64,000 nucleotides of DNA from Cellulomonas sp. Leaf395 (GCF_001424125.1 NZ_LMQI01000005.1:536162-600161); one strand, 5' to 3'. Counted from the stretch's first letter, positions 8,244 through 17,557 are shown. The notes: generated from the sequence alone by a model not told the origin. Made by a program: numbers and translations.

Positions 8244-9118
8244 CGCCAGAACGCCAGATGGTCGACGTCGAGGGTCGCCAGGTCCGGGTCAGCCACCTCG
8301 AGAAGGTGATGTACCCGTCGACGGGGATGACCAAGGCCGAGGTCATGAACTACCTCGTCCAGGTGGCCCCGGCTCTGCTCCCCCAGCTGCGCGACCGGCC
8401 GGTGACCCGGATCCGGTGGCCCGACGGCGTGGGGGGCGAGAAGTTCTTCGAGAAGAACACACCGCGTGGCGCCCCGGACTGGGTCCGTCGGCAGACGCTG
8501 CGGGCGGCGCCCGGTGCCGAGGACGAGGGGGCGGAGCTGGAGCTGCCGTTCCTCGACGACCTCGCCGCTCTGGTGTGGGCGGCGAACCAGGGGGCGCTCG
8601 AGCTGCACACGCCGCAGTGGCGCGTCGGGCCGCGCGGCAAGATCCACAAGCCGGACCGGCTGGTGGTCGACCTGGACCCGGGCGCACCTGCCGGGCTCAA
8701 GGAGTGCGCGGCGGTCGCCCACCTGGTGGCCGACCGGCTGCGCGCGGACGGCCTCGACACGACCGTGCCCGTCACCTCCGGCAGCAAGGGCATGCAGCTG
8801 TACGCCCCGCTGCCCGGGAACCAGACCGTGATGGAGATCAGGCAGTACGCCCGGGACGTCGCGTACGAGATCGCCGCGGCGCACCCCGGCCAGGTCGTCG
8901 CGATCATGAAGAAGGACCTGCGCGGCGGGAAGGTGCTCATCGACTGGTCGCAGAACCACCCGGCGAAGACGACCATCACGCCGTACTCGCTGCGGGGTCG
9001 CGACGTCCCGCACGTCGCCGCGCCGCGGTGGTGGGACGAGGTCGGGCCGGGGTTGCAGCACCTGACCCCCGACGAGGTGGCGACGCGCCTCGCGGAGCGC
9101 GGAGATCCGTTCGCCTGA
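8240..9118 (+). CDS. ligD: LigD polymerase domain protein (archaeo-eukaryotic primase-type NHEJ polymerase)
   Basis: A 292-residue PolDom enzyme that adds nucleotides, preferably ribonucleotides, at broken ends during NHEJ. Catalytic aspartates are Asp144 and Asp146 in VVDLDPG and Asp235 in VLIDWSQN. The signature EKVMYPSTGMTK and GGEKFFEKNTPRGAPDW are typical of the family. Its GTG overlaps the ligase stop. Neither this protein nor the ligase carries a LigD phosphoesterase (nuclease) domain, a part that is fused in mycobacterial LigD. Confidence 0.9.
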   Translation: MTPERQMVDVEGRQVRVSHLEKVMYPSTGMTKAEVMNYLVQVAPALLPQLRDRPVTRIRWPDGVGGEKFFEKNTPRGAPDWVRRQTLRAAPGAEDEGAELELPFLDDLAALVWAANQGALELHTPQWRVGPRGKIHKPDRLVVDLDPGAPAGLKECAAVAHLVADRLRADGLDTTVPVTSGSKGMQLYAPLPGNQTVMEIRQYARDVAYEIAAAHPGQVVAIMKKDLRGGKVLIDWSQNHPAKTTITPYSLRGRDVPHVAAPRWWDEVGPGLQHLTPDEVATRLAERGDPFA

Positions 9119-9204
9119 CCCGTTCCGATGGCGACACCGCCGCAGGTGGGGCAGCGTGGGTCCCAGCCGGGATCGACCCGCACGAACACGAGAAGGAGCA
9201 TTCG

Positions 9205-9765
9205 ATGGCGCTGCCGAAGTACACCGTCCCGTCCCTCACCCTCCAGCAGGGTGCCGACGTCGCCGCCGTGCTCCAGCAGCGGCTGGACGCGCTGAACGAC
9301 CTGGCGCTCACGCTCAAGCACATCCACTGGAACGTCGTCGGTCCGCACTTCATCGCCGTCCACGAGATGCTCGACCCGCAGGTGGACGCCGTGCGCCTCA
9401 TGGTCGACGCGATCGCCGAGCGCATCGCCACGCTGGGCGTCGCACCCGTCGGCACCCCGGGCGAGCTGGTGAAGAACCGCACGTGGGAGGACTACTCCAT
9501 CGGGCGGGACAGCGCGATCGCCCACCTGGGCGCGCTCGACGTTGTCTACATCGGCGTGATCGAGGACCACCGCAAGGCCGCCAAGGACGTCGAGGAGATC
9601 GACGACGTCACCAACGACCTGCTGGTGGGGCACCTGCACGAGCTCGAGCTGTTCCACTGGTTCGTCCGCGCCCACCTGGAGTCCGCCGGCGGCGTGCTCA
9701 CCACCGGCAACGCGCAGAGCGAGAAGACCGCCGCGCGAAAGGCGTCCGCCAAGGACAACGCGTGA
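9205..9765 (+). CDS. dps: Dps family DNA-binding ferroxidase
   Basis: A 186-residue subunit of the dodecameric Dps cage, which oxidises and stores iron and protects DNA from peroxide. The intersubunit ferroxidase site is visible as His41 (HIHWNVVG), Asp61 and Glu72 (DAVRLMVDAIAER). The C-terminal tail (about 165-186) is rich in Lys, Ala and Arg and could bind DNA. ATG at 9205 follows AGAAGGAG. The stop overlaps the start of the following phosphatase gene, so the two are coupled. Confidence 0.9.
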   Translation: MALPKYTVPSLTLQQGADVAAVLQQRLDALNDLALTLKHIHWNVVGPHFIAVHEMLDPQVDAVRLMVDAIAERIATLGVAPVGTPGELVKNRTWEDYSIGRDSAIAHLGALDVVYIGVIEDHRKAAKDVEEIDDVTNDLLVGHLHELELFHWFVRAHLESAGGVLTTGNAQSEKTAARKASAKDNA

Positions 9766-10952
9766 CGTCATCCCCCAGCGCCCGGCCCGTCGTCGGCTCG
9801 TCCGGCGGCGGGCCGGTGCTTCGTACCGCTCGCCCCGGGGGCCCGTCGGCCGCGTCCACCAACCCCGCGTCGTCCGTCCCCCGCACGCACCTTGCTGCGC
9901 GCCTCGAGAACGGCTTCGACCGCGCCGTGGCGCACCAGCTCCGTCGACGTGGGTGGACCGTGCGGATCGAGCCGTACGCCGGGTACGGGGCGACGGGGTG
10001 GGTCCGGATCCTCGCCCGGACGCTGCTCGCCGCGCCGCACGTCCGCGACGACGAGCTCCCGGGCGCCGGAAGCAGCGCGCAGGCGGGTGCACGTTCGGCG
10101 TCCGCGGTGCGCGGCTGGCGCAGCTTCGCGACGGCCCAGGTGCCGGGTGCCGAGCTGGAGGTGCAGGTCGGTGACCGGACGCACCGCGTCGTCACCGACC
10201 GCGGCGGCTACGTCGACACGATCCTGGAGTCCGACCTGGCACCCGGGTGGCACGACATCCGCCTCACGACCGCCGACGGCGACAGCGCGACCGCGCCCGT
10301 GCACGTGATCGGGCCGGACGTGCGGTTCGGCATCGTCAGCGACATCGACGACACCGTCATGGTGACGCGTCTGCCCCGCCCCTTCGTCGCCGCCTGGAAC
10401 GTCTTCGTGCGGCACGAGAACGCGCGCGAGGCCGTGCCGGGGATGGCCCGGCTGTACGCCGAGCTGCGCGCGGGCGACCAGGACGTCCCGGTGGTCTACC
10501 TGTCGACCGGTGCCTGGAACGCCGCACCGACGCTCGCCCGCTTCCTGCGCCGGCACCGCTACCCGGCAGGGCCTCTCCTGCTCACGGACTGGGGTCCTAC
10601 CAACAGCGGCTGGTTCCGCAGCGGACCGACCCACAAGGTGACGCAGCTGCGCCGCCTGTTCCACGAGCTGCCGGACGTCCAGTGGGTGCTCGTCGGCGAC
10701 GACGGCCAGCGCGACCCGCAGATCTACGCCGGCGCCGCGCAGCACTTCGGCGAGCGGGTGCGGGCGATCCTCATCCGCCAGCTCACGTTCGGCGAGCACG
10801 TGCTCGCGCACGGTGTCCCAGTACCCACCGCGGAGTCGGTCCGCGCCGAGGAGCAGGCGGCCCGGCGGCCCGACGGGCTCCCTGTCCTCCAGGGAGCCGA
10901 CGGCAAGGAGCTGCTCCGCCAGGTCCGGGACGTGGGGCTCACCGGGTCCTAG
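9762..10952 (+). CDS. App1-type phosphatidate phosphatase domain protein (DUF2183)
   Basis: A 396-residue cytosolic protein. After about 45 low-complexity residues comes an N-terminal beta-rich region (about 60-185), then a HAD-like App1 domain with the nucleophile motif DIDDTV (Asp194, Asp196, Thr198), LSTGAWN and the downstream lysine and DDGQRDP motifs (about 275-320). In yeast App1 this domain dephosphorylates phosphatidate; bacterial substrates are unknown. GTGA overlap with dps shows coupled translation, which may tie it to a stress response. It ends tail-to-tail with the next gene, sharing a CTAG. Confidence 0.8.
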   Translation: MTSSPSARPVVGSSGGGPVLRTARPGGPSAASTNPASSVPRTHLAARLENGFDRAVAHQLRRRGWTVRIEPYAGYGATGWVRILARTLLAAPHVRDDELPGAGSSAQAGARSASAVRGWRSFATAQVPGAELEVQVGDRTHRVVTDRGGYVDTILESDLAPGWHDIRLTTADGDSATAPVHVIGPDVRFGIVSDIDDTVMVTRLPRPFVAAWNVFVRHENAREAVPGMARLYAELRAGDQDVPVVYLSTGAWNAAPTLARFLRRHRYPAGPLLLTDWGPTNSGWFRSGPTHKVTQLRRLFHELPDVQWVLVGDDGQRDPQIYAGAAQHFGERVRAILIRQLTFGEHVLAHGVPVPTAESVRAEEQAARRPDGLPVLQGADGKELLRQVRDVGLTGS

Positions 10953-11155
10953 AGGCGCTCCGGGTCGTCCCAGTCGTCGCTGCTGGCGATGGCCTCGTCG
11001 TCGGCCGCGAGCTCGACGGCGTGCAGCGAGCGCGGAGCGTCGTCGGGGTTGCCCCCCGAACGCGCGTCGGCAGCGTCGAGCTCCGCCTGCACCCGCTCGG
11101 GGTCGGCGAGGTGCTCGGCGGACGGGTCGGACGTCAGGTCGCGGTAGCGGCTCAT
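10949..11155 (-). CDS. Small acidic hypothetical protein
   Basis: A 68-residue soluble protein (starts [16 protein letters not shown]) rich in Asp, Ala and Glu, with no transmembrane segment and no recognised domain. It is convergent with the App1 gene: the TAG stops of both share the four bases CTAG at 10949-10952, and no terminator hairpin fits between them. Codon use is coding-like. Its promoter must lie in the region shared with the divergent GH74 gene. No function is proposed. Confidence 0.6.
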   Translation of the reverse strand: MSRYRDLTSDPSAEHLADPERVQAELDAADARSGGNPDDAPRSLHAVELAADDEAIASSDDWDDPERL

Positions 11156-11252
11156 GGTCCGGTTCTACCGCTCGCCGTGTCCCGGCGCACGCCGGACCAC
11201 CCCCTGGTCGGTGGCGTCCCGTGCCGAGTCGCCGGGACGTCGGTCAGGTTGG

Positions 11253-11264
11253 CTAAACGATTAG
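11253..11264. promoter_or_regulatory. LacI-type operator candidate 1 of the GH74 gene
   Basis: CTAAACGATTAG is an imperfect 12-bp inverted repeat with the central CG typical of LacI-family operators. It lies 123 bases upstream of the GH74 start, beside the second site at 11280. Confidence 0.5.
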
Positions 11265-11279
11265 TGCACTCCTGCACCT

Positions 11280-11293
11280 TCGAAGCGCTTCGA
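11280..11293. promoter_or_regulatory. LacI-type operator candidate 2 of the GH74 gene
   Basis: TCGAAGCGCTTCGA is a perfect 14-bp palindrome with a central CG pair, resembling the sites of CelR/CebR-type repressors of cellulolytic actinomycetes. It directly precedes TACGGT (11294-11299), a plausible -10 element, so a bound repressor would block RNA polymerase. Confidence 0.6.
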
Positions 11294-11386
11294 TACGGTC
11301 GCGGCGGCCGCCCTCAGCGTCGGTCCATCGGGAAGTCCGGCACTGCCGCCGGGTCCCCTCACCGCCATCACGAAGGAGTGCCGCGG

Positions 11387-14158
11387 ATGTCCGCCCCCTC
11401 GCTCGTTCCCCGCGCACCAGCCCGGCTCGCGGCGCTCGCCGCCGCCGGAGCCCTGGTCGCCGGAGCATTCGTCGCCATCGCCGGCCAGGAGCCCGCGCAC
11501 GCCGCAGAGTCCCCCTACTCGTGGGGCAACGTCGAGATCGTCGGTGGCGGGTTCGTCCCCGGCATCATCTACAACCAGTCCGAGCAGGGCCTCGTCTACG
11601 CCCGCACCGACATCGGTGGCGCGTACCGGCTCGACAAGACCACCACGCGCTGGATCCCGCTGCTCGACCACGTCGGGTGGGACGACTGGAGCCACAACGG
11701 CGTCCTGTCGCTGGCCACCGACCCGGTGAACCCGGACAAGGTGTTCGCCGCCGTCGGCACGTACACGAACAGCTGGGACCCGAACAACGGCGCGATCCTG
11801 CGGTCCTCGGACCGCGGCGCCACCTGGTCCAAGACCAACCTGCCGTTCAAGGTCGGCGGCAACATGCCCGGCCGCGGCATGGGTGAGCGTCTCCAGGTGG
11901 ACCCGAACGACAACCGCGTCCTGTACTTCGGCACCGAGGGCGGCAACGGCCTGTGGCGGAGCACCGACTCCGGCGTCACCTGGGGCAAGGTCTCCAGCTT
12001 CACCAACGTGGGCACCTACGCGCAGGACCCCAGCGACCCCAACGGGTACCTCACCACCAACCAGGGTGTCGTGTGGGTGACCTTCGACCCGACCAGCGGC
12101 ACCAAGGGCTCGCCGACCAAGACGATCTACGTCGGCGTCGCCGACAAGGAGAACACCGTCTACAGGTCGACCGACGCGGGTGCGACCTGGTCGCGGATCG
12201 CCGGCCAGCCCACCGGCTACATCGCCCACAAGGGTGTGTTCGACTCCGTGGGCAAGCAGCTCTACATCGCGACGAGCGACACCGGTGGACCGTACGACGG
12301 TGGGCACGGTGACATGTGGCGGCTGGACGCGGCGACCGGCGTGTGGACCCAGATCAGCCCCGTCCCGTCGTCCAGCACCGACAACTACTTCGGGTACGGC
12401 GGCCTGACGATCGACCGCTTGGACCCCGACACGATCATGGCGGTCACGCAGATCTCGTGGTTCCCGGACATCCAGGTGTTCCGGTCCACCGACCGTGGCG
12501 CCACGTGGTCCCGGATCTGGGACTGGAACGGCTACCCGGACCGCACCCTGCGGTACACGCTCGACATCTCCGGCTCCGGCTGGCTGACGTTCGGCAAGCA
12601 GGCGGCCCCGCCGGAGCCCAGCCCGAAGCTCGGCTGGATGACGGAGTCCTTCGAGATCGACCCGTTCGACTCCGACTCGTTCCTGTACGGCACCGGCGCC
12701 ACCATCTACGGCGGCTCCAACCTCACGGCCTGGGACACCGGCGGCAAGGTGGCCATCGGCGTCAAGGCGCAGGGCCTCGAGGAGACGGCCGTGCTCGACC
12801 TCGCCGCCCCCCCGGGATCGGTCCAGCTGGTCTCCGGACTGGGTGACATCGGTGGCTTCGTGCACACCGACATCACCAAGGCGCCGTCGGCGTACTCCGC
12901 CACCGCCCCGTTCATGGGCTCGGTCAACGGCACCGACTTCGCGGAGAAGACGCCGGCCACCATGGTCCGCGTCGGCTCCGGCGACGCCGGCAGCTCGCAC
13001 ATCAGCGTCTCCACGTCGAGCGGCGGCTCCTGGTGGGCCGGCCAGGAGCCCTCCGGCGTGACCGGCGGCGGCAACGTGGCCATGAGCGCCGACGGCAGCC
13101 GGATCGTCTGGAGCGCGGACGGAGCCGGTGTGCACACGTCGTCGACGCTCGGTTCGAGCTGGACCAAGTCGACGGGCACGGCCACCGGCGCACGCGTCGA
13201 GGCAGACCGGGTCAACCCGTCGAAGTTCTACGCGTTCTCGGGCGGCACCTTCTCCACCTCCACCGACGGCGGCGCCACCTTCACGGCATCGTCGGCCACA
13301 GGGCTGCCCGCGACCGGGAACGTGCGGTTCGCCGCGGTGCCCGGCCGGGAAGGCGACATCTGGCTCACCGGCGGGACGACGAACGCCACCTACGGCATGT
13401 GGCACTCGACCGACTCGGGTGCCACGTTCACCAAGATCGCGGCGGTGAACGAGGGGGACGCGATCGGCTTCGGCAAGGCGGCACCGGGTGCGTCCTACCC
13501 GGCCATCTACACGTCGTCCAAGATCAACGGGGTCCGCGGGATCTTCCGGTCGATCGACGCCGGGGCCAGCTGGGTGCGGCTCAACGACGACCGGCACCAG
13601 TGGGGCTGGACGGGGTCGGTCGTGATCGGCGACCCCGACGTCTACGGACGGGTCTACGTCGGCACTAACGGGCGCGGCGTGATCGTCGGCAACCTCACGG
13701 GCACCGACCCGACGACGTCACCCACCACGCCCAACCCGACACCCACCACACCGGACCCGACCCCGACGACACCGGACCCGACGCCGACCACGCCCGACCC
13801 GACACCGACGACGCCGAGCCCGACGCCGACGGTGCAGCCGGGGGTGTGCACGGTGAGGTACGCGACCTCCGACTGGAACACGGGCTTCACCGCCTCGGTG
13901 AAGATCACCAACGGGAGCACCTCGGCGATCACCGGTTGGTCGTTGGGCTTCGCGTTCCCCGCGCGCCAGACGGTGACCAACTTCTGGTCCGGCGCCTTCA
14001 CCCAGGCGGGATCAGCGGTGACGGTGACCAACGCCGCGTGGAACGGGACGATCGCGGCCGGCGGCAGCGTGGAGATCGGCTTCAACGGTTCCCACACGGG
14101 CACCAACACCAAGCCGACGGCGTTCACGCTGAACGGCAGCACCTGCACCACCGGATGA
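11387..14158 (+). CDS. Secreted GH74 xyloglucanase with C-terminal CBM2
   Basis: A 923-residue enzyme that cuts the beta-1,4-glucan backbone of xyloglucan. It has a signal peptide (1-39, AHA|A), a two-propeller GH74 domain (about 45-765), a Thr/Pro/Asp linker (about 772-816, repeats of PTTPDPTP) and a CBM2 (about 821-923). Repeated Asp-box-like motifs ([30 protein letters not shown]) mark the propeller blades. Likely catalytic aspartates are Asp75 (RTDIGGAYR) and Asp487 (GLGDIGGF); their spacing matches that in clostridial Xgh74A. GAAGGAG lies 8 bases before ATG 11387. Two LacI-type palindromes upstream suggest repression lifted by oligosaccharides. Confidence 0.92.
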   Translation: MSAPSLVPRAPARLAALAAAGALVAGAFVAIAGQEPAHAAESPYSWGNVEIVGGGFVPGIIYNQSEQGLVYARTDIGGAYRLDKTTTRWIPLLDHVGWDDWSHNGVLSLATDPVNPDKVFAAVGTYTNSWDPNNGAILRSSDRGATWSKTNLPFKVGGNMPGRGMGERLQVDPNDNRVLYFGTEGGNGLWRSTDSGVTWGKVSSFTNVGTYAQDPSDPNGYLTTNQGVVWVTFDPTSGTKGSPTKTIYVGVADKENTVYRSTDAGATWSRIAGQPTGYIAHKGVFDSVGKQLYIATSDTGGPYDGGHGDMWRLDAATGVWTQISPVPSSSTDNYFGYGGLTIDRLDPDTIMAVTQISWFPDIQVFRSTDRGATWSRIWDWNGYPDRTLRYTLDISGSGWLTFGKQAAPPEPSPKLGWMTESFEIDPFDSDSFLYGTGATIYGGSNLTAWDTGGKVAIGVKAQGLEETAVLDLAAPPGSVQLVSGLGDIGGFVHTDITKAPSAYSATAPFMGSVNGTDFAEKTPATMVRVGSGDAGSSHISVSTSSGGSWWAGQEPSGVTGGGNVAMSADGSRIVWSADGAGVHTSSTLGSSWTKSTGTATGARVEADRVNPSKFYAFSGGTFSTSTDGGATFTASSATGLPATGNVRFAAVPGREGDIWLTGGTTNATYGMWHSTDSGATFTKIAAVNEGDAIGFGKAAPGASYPAIYTSSKINGVRGIFRSIDAGASWVRLNDDRHQWGWTGSVVIGDPDVYGRVYVGTNGRGVIVGNLTGTDPTTSPTTPNPTPTTPDPTPTTPDPTPTTPDPTPTTPSPTPTVQPGVCTVRYATSDWNTGFTASVKITNGSTSAITGWSLGFAFPARQTVTNFWSGAFTQAGSAVTVTNAAWNGTIAAGGSVEIGFNGSHTGTNTKPTAFTLNGSTCTTG

Positions 14159-14166
14159 GCCGCGGC

Positions 14167-14200
14167 GCGGGCGGCGTGTGACACGGACATCGCCGCCCGC
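14167..14200 (+). terminator. First hairpin after the GH74 gene
   Basis: GCGGGCGGCG (14167-14176) pairs perfectly with CGCCGCCCGC (14191-14200) across a 14-base loop, 8 bases after the stop. Confidence 0.55.
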
Positions 14201-14210
14201 ACCGCACCGG

Positions 14211-14250
14211 CCCGACGTGCCGCACCGACCCCGCGGCAGGTCGGGCCTTT
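14211..14250 (+). terminator. Second hairpin after the GH74 gene, with short T-run
   Basis: Arms 14211-14223 and 14233-14245 pair over 12 of 13 positions around a nine-base loop and are followed by CCTTT. Together with the preceding hairpin it likely ends GH74 transcription before mqo. Confidence 0.6.
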
Positions 14251-14336
14251 GTGCCCTGGCACGGTGCCCGTCAGCGTGCGCAACGTCACACATCCCAGGA
14301 CTCGAGGTATCTCGACGTCAACATACGATCGATCTC

Positions 14337-15821
14337 GTGCCAGAACGCGAAGAGATCATCGACGTCGTCCTCGTCGGGGGCGGGATCATGAGCGCGACCC
14401 TCGCCGCGCTGATCACCACTCTCGAACCCACGTGGACGGTCCAGATCCACGAGCGCCGCGCCGAGCTGGCGCAGGAGAGCTCGAACGCCTGGAACAACGC
14501 GGGCACCGGCCACGCGGCCCTCTGCGAGCTCAACTACACGCCGCAGCGGCCCGACGGCTCGATCGACATCGCCAAGGCCGTGACGATCAACGAGCAGTTC
14601 GAGCTGTCGCGCGAGCTCTGGCACCACCTGGCGACGCACGACCGGCTCCCCGGCGGCGACGGGTTCCTCTCGACCACCCCGCACATGACCTTCGTGCGCG
14701 GCGCCGACAACGCCGACTACCTGCGCCGTCGCTACGAGACGCTGCGCAAGCACCCCCTGTTCTCCGACCTGGAGTTCAGCACCGACCCGGCGCAGATCGC
14801 GCAGTGGGCGCCCTTGCTCGTGGAGGGCCGCGACCCCGACGAGGTGGTCGCCGCGACGCGCGCCGCCGCCGGCACGGACGTGGACTTCGGCCGGCTGACG
14901 CGCGCGATGATCGGCGACGCCGTCGACCGCGGCGCGCAGCTGCACCTCGAGAGCGAGATCACCAAGCTTCGTCAGAAGAGGGACGGCACATGGTCGCTGC
15001 GGGTCAGCGACCGGCGCTGGAACGGGCACGTGCGCAGCCGCAAGGTCCGCGCGCGGTTCGTGTTCGTCGGCGCCGGCGGTGGCGCCCTCCCCCTGCTGCA
15101 GAGGTCGGGCATCCCGGAGGCCAAGGGCTTCGGCGGGTTCCCGATCAGCGGCCAGTTCCTCAAGACGATGAACCCGCAGATCGTCGCGCAGCACAAGGCC
15201 AAGGTGTACGGGAAGGCCGACATCGGCGCTCCCCCGATGTCCGTGCCGCACCTCGACACCAGGGTGGTCGACGGTGGCACCGCGCTGCTGTTCGGCCCCT
15301 ACGCGGGCTGGAGCATGAAGTTCCTCAAGCACGGCTCGTGGACCGACCTGATCCGCTCGATCCGGCCCGGCAACCTGGTCCCGATGCTCGCCGTCGGCGT
15401 GCGGAACCTGGACCTGGTGAAGTACCTCGTCGGTGAGGTCACCGCGACGGATACGGACCGCCTGCGCACGCTGCGGGCGTTCATGCCGACGGCGCACCCG
15501 CGCGACTGGGAGCTCGTCACCGCCGGCCAGCGCGTCCAGGTGATCAAGAAGGACAAGGCCCAGGGCGGCGTGCTGGAGTTCGGCACCGAGCTGGTCACCG
15601 CGGCGGACGGCTCCATCGCCGGGCTGCTGGGCGCCTCCCCGGGCGCCTCGACGGCCGTCGCGACGATGCTCGACCTGCTGGAGCGCTGCTTCCCCGAGCG
15701 CGTCGACGGCTGGCAGCCGCAGCTGCGCGCGATGATGCCGAGCCTGGGCGGCGCCGAGTGGGACGAGTCGTTCGAGCTCGAGCACCTGGCGGAGGACGAG
15801 CACGTCGGGTCCGAACGCTGA
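14337..15821 (+). CDS. mqo: Malate:quinone oxidoreductase
   Basis: A 494-residue FAD-dependent peripheral membrane enzyme that oxidises malate to oxaloacetate and passes electrons to the quinone pool. The dinucleotide fold is at about 9-26 (VVLVGGGIMSATLAAL), followed by the family signatures SSNAWNNAGTGHAALCELNYTP and FGGFPISGQF. GTG at 14337 (MPEREEIID) gives the usual length. CATACGAT at 14322-14329 could be a -10 element so close to the start that the message may be nearly leaderless; this is a suggestion only. It appears to stand alone. Confidence 0.92.
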   Translation: MPEREEIIDVVLVGGGIMSATLAALITTLEPTWTVQIHERRAELAQESSNAWNNAGTGHAALCELNYTPQRPDGSIDIAKAVTINEQFELSRELWHHLATHDRLPGGDGFLSTTPHMTFVRGADNADYLRRRYETLRKHPLFSDLEFSTDPAQIAQWAPLLVEGRDPDEVVAATRAAAGTDVDFGRLTRAMIGDAVDRGAQLHLESEITKLRQKRDGTWSLRVSDRRWNGHVRSRKVRARFVFVGAGGGALPLLQRSGIPEAKGFGGFPISGQFLKTMNPQIVAQHKAKVYGKADIGAPPMSVPHLDTRVVDGGTALLFGPYAGWSMKFLKHGSWTDLIRSIRPGNLVPMLAVGVRNLDLVKYLVGEVTATDTDRLRTLRAFMPTAHPRDWELVTAGQRVQVIKKDKAQGGVLEFGTELVTAADGSIAGLLGASPGASTAVATMLDLLERCFPERVDGWQPQLRAMMPSLGGAEWDESFELEHLAEDEHVGSER

Positions 15822-15853
15822 AGCCACTGGTTCCGCTGCGCGATCATGGGGGC

Positions 15854-16117
15854 ATGAACCAGCCCGTCGAAGCCGTCAGCGCCGAGATGCGCCACGCGAA
15901 GGTCCGCGCGGCCACCGACCACACGACGGTCGGTCAGGTCACGACCACCGACGACGGCCGCGTCAGCATCGCGTGCGCGTGCGGCATGGATCTGACCAAC
16001 GGCCCGACGTGGTCCCTGGACGAGCACATCCGGCTGCACCGCGCGGAGGCCCGCTTCCTCGCGCTCGCGGCGGTCGCGCCGGAGGGCATCCCCCGGCTGG
16101 TGCGCTGGCCCCTCTAG
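15854..16117 (+). CDS. Small hypothetical protein with a CxC motif
   Basis: An 87-residue protein (MNQPVEAVSAEMRHAKV...). The middle shows a beta-hairpin-like VGQVTTTDDGRVSIACACGMDLTNG, with two cysteines spaced CxC, then DEHIRLHRAEARFLALA with two histidines. Cys and His together might form a small metal site, but the spacing fits no family I know. ATG at 15854 is the first sensible start; upstream reading runs into mqo. It converges on the DUF2277 gene and the two TAG stops share CTAG (16114-16117). Confidence 0.6.
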   Translation: MNQPVEAVSAEMRHAKVRAATDHTTVGQVTTTDDGRVSIACACGMDLTNGPTWSLDEHIRLHRAEARFLALAAVAPEGIPRLVRWPL

Positions 16118-16452
16118 ACGCCGGCGTGCTCGTGGTCGTCCGCGTGCTCGTGGGGCAGCCCCAGCTCGTGCGCCCGCTCGTGCGCCTCGCGGGCCGCGAT
16201 CCGGGCCTGGACCTCGGCACGACGAAGGGGCGGCACCGTGGTCGGCGGCTGCCGCCGCTGCGGCAGGTCGTCGAGCAGGCGCGCGGTGATGTCCGCGATC
16301 TGCCGCACGGCGACCTCGAACGGCTCGCGCGTCGCGTCGCTGAGGGACTGGACCCCGGTCACCTTGCGGACGTACTGCCGGGCTGCGGCCTCGATCTCCT
16401 CCGGGGTGGCCGCAGGCTCGAGCCCTCGGAGCGTGGTGATGTTCCTGCACAT
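16114..16452 (-). CDS. DUF2277 family protein
   Basis: A 112-residue protein beginning MCRNITTLRGLEPAATPEEIEAAARQYVRKVTG, the signature of DUF2277, whose function is unknown. After the roughly 70-residue domain there is an unusual Arg/Glu/His-rich C-terminal extension ending HADDHEHAGV, which might bind metal. The start is the ATG at 16452; an upstream GTG-type extension of eight codons lacks support. Its stop overlaps that of the convergent 15854 gene. It follows ogt on the same strand with a 29-base gap and may be co-transcribed with it. Confidence 0.75.
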   Translation of the reverse strand: MCRNITTLRGLEPAATPEEIEAAARQYVRKVTGVQSLSDATREPFEVAVRQIADITARLLDDLPQRRQPPTTVPPLRRAEVQARIAAREAHERAHELGLPHEHADDHEHAGV

Positions 16453-16481
16453 GGTCCCCGACGTTACGCCGGTCATCTTGG

Positions 16482-17078
16482 CTACGCGGCGACGCCGACG
16501 CGCGCCTCAAGATCGAGCAGCGTCAGCTTGGCCGCCGCGCCGCCTGCGTACTGACCCGGCGTGCCGTCCGAGCGCACCACCCGGTGGCACGGCAGCACGA
16601 CCGGCAGAGGGTTGAGCGCGCACGCGGTCCCGACCGCGCGGACAGCGCGGGGGCTCCCCGCGAGCTGCGCCATCTGGGCGTAGCTGGCCGTCCGCCCGTA
16701 GGCGATGTCCGGCAGGTGCAGGACGACGTCACGGCGGAAGCCCCGCAGGAGCTGCAGGTCGAGCGGCAGGTCGAAGGTGGTCCGTCGGCCCGCGAAGTAC
16801 TCGTCGAGCTCGCGAGCGACGTCGTCGAGCTGCGCGGGCGCCTCGAGCACCCGGGGGCTGACCTGCTGGGCGAGCGCGGTCAGGACGGCCTCGTGGTCCT
16901 GGACCCCGTAGGCCACGCGGACAAGTCCGGCGGGCGTGCGCGCCAGGAGCAGGGTGCCGACGGGACTGTCCAGCGTCCGGTACGCGACGTCGAGCAGGTC
17001 GTCGGCCGCGGCCCGCGCGACGAGGTGTCCGTGCAGGCGCGCCAGCTCGTCGTCGGCGATGTCGGGTGCGAACGTCAT
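16482..17078 (-). CDS. ogt: Methylated-DNA--protein-cysteine methyltransferase
   Basis: A 198-residue suicide repair protein that removes alkyl groups from O6 of guanine (and O4 of thymine) onto its own cysteine. The acceptor is Cys164 in LPVVLPCHRVVRS; the helix-turn-helix with GRTASYAQMAQLAGSPRAVRAVG lies at about 128-150. The ATG overlaps the stop of the sigma-factor gene as ATGA, so the two are made together. An N-terminal region of about 35 residues precedes the catalytic part; no AdaA domain is present. Confidence 0.9.
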   Translation of the reverse strand: MTFAPDIADDELARLHGHLVARAAADDLLDVAYRTLDSPVGTLLLARTPAGLVRVAYGVQDHEAVLTALAQQVSPRVLEAPAQLDDVARELDEYFAGRRTTFDLPLDLQLLRGFRRDVVLHLPDIAYGRTASYAQMAQLAGSPRAVRAVGTACALNPLPVVLPCHRVVRSDGTPGQYAGGAAAKLTLLDLEARVGVAA

Positions 17079-17557
17079 GACTCCTCCTGGTCGATCACGG
17101 GATACGTGCGCCGCAGGGTGGCGACGCCGTCCGAGCCGGCGCGACGGGCAGCGGCTGCCGTGCCGCCGACGAGCGCGGCGACGTCGTCGTAGGGCAGCCC
17201 GCCGAGGTGGTGGTACGCGACCACCTGCCGCTGCTTGGTGGGCAGCGCCGCGATGGCCGCCCACAGGTCGAGGTCCCGACCCTGCGGCGTGATCACCCGG
17301 TCCGGGACCTCGGCGACCGGCACCGCGTGCCGCGCGGCGCGGCGCACGACGTCGATCGCCTTGCGGTGCGCGATCGTCACCAGCCACGCCTCGACGTTCG
17401 CGTCGGGCGGCAGGTCCGGGTAGGCGCGCAGGGCCGCGAGGAACGTCTCCGACCAGGCGTCGTCGGCGTCGACCGGCCCGACCACCGCGCGGCACACGCG
17501 CAGGACGGTGGCGCCGTGCTGGACGACCACACGCTCGAAGGGTTCCTTCACCATCAC
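17075..17557 (-). CDS. ECF-type RNA polymerase sigma factor
   Basis: A 160-residue sigma-70 family protein with region 2 (about 10-70, including DDAWSETFLAALRAYPDLP) and region 4 (about 98-150, ALPTKQRQVVAYHHLGGLPYDDVAALVGGTAAAARRAGSDGVATLR, a HTH). Translation starts at GTG 17557 or the adjacent ATG 17554. Its stop overlaps the ATG of ogt, and no anti-sigma gene is present, so control may act through the DNA-repair partner or through transcription alone. It is divergent from the pirin gene across 55 bases. The first position of the conserved region 4 recognition helix is only loosely preserved. Confidence 0.8.
   Translation of the reverse strand: MMVKEPFERVVVQHGATVLRVCRAVVGPVDADDAWSETFLAALRAYPDLPPDANVEAWLVTIAHRKAIDVVRRAARHAVPVAEVPDRVITPQGRDLDLWAAIAALPTKQRQVVAYHHLGGLPYDDVAALVGGTAAAARRAGSDGVATLRRTYPVIDQEES

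Noticed and set aside
11261-13597. 778-codon minus-strand frame opposite GH74
   Set aside because: High-G+C antisense frame, no motifs; GH74 propeller motifs are clear on the plus strand.
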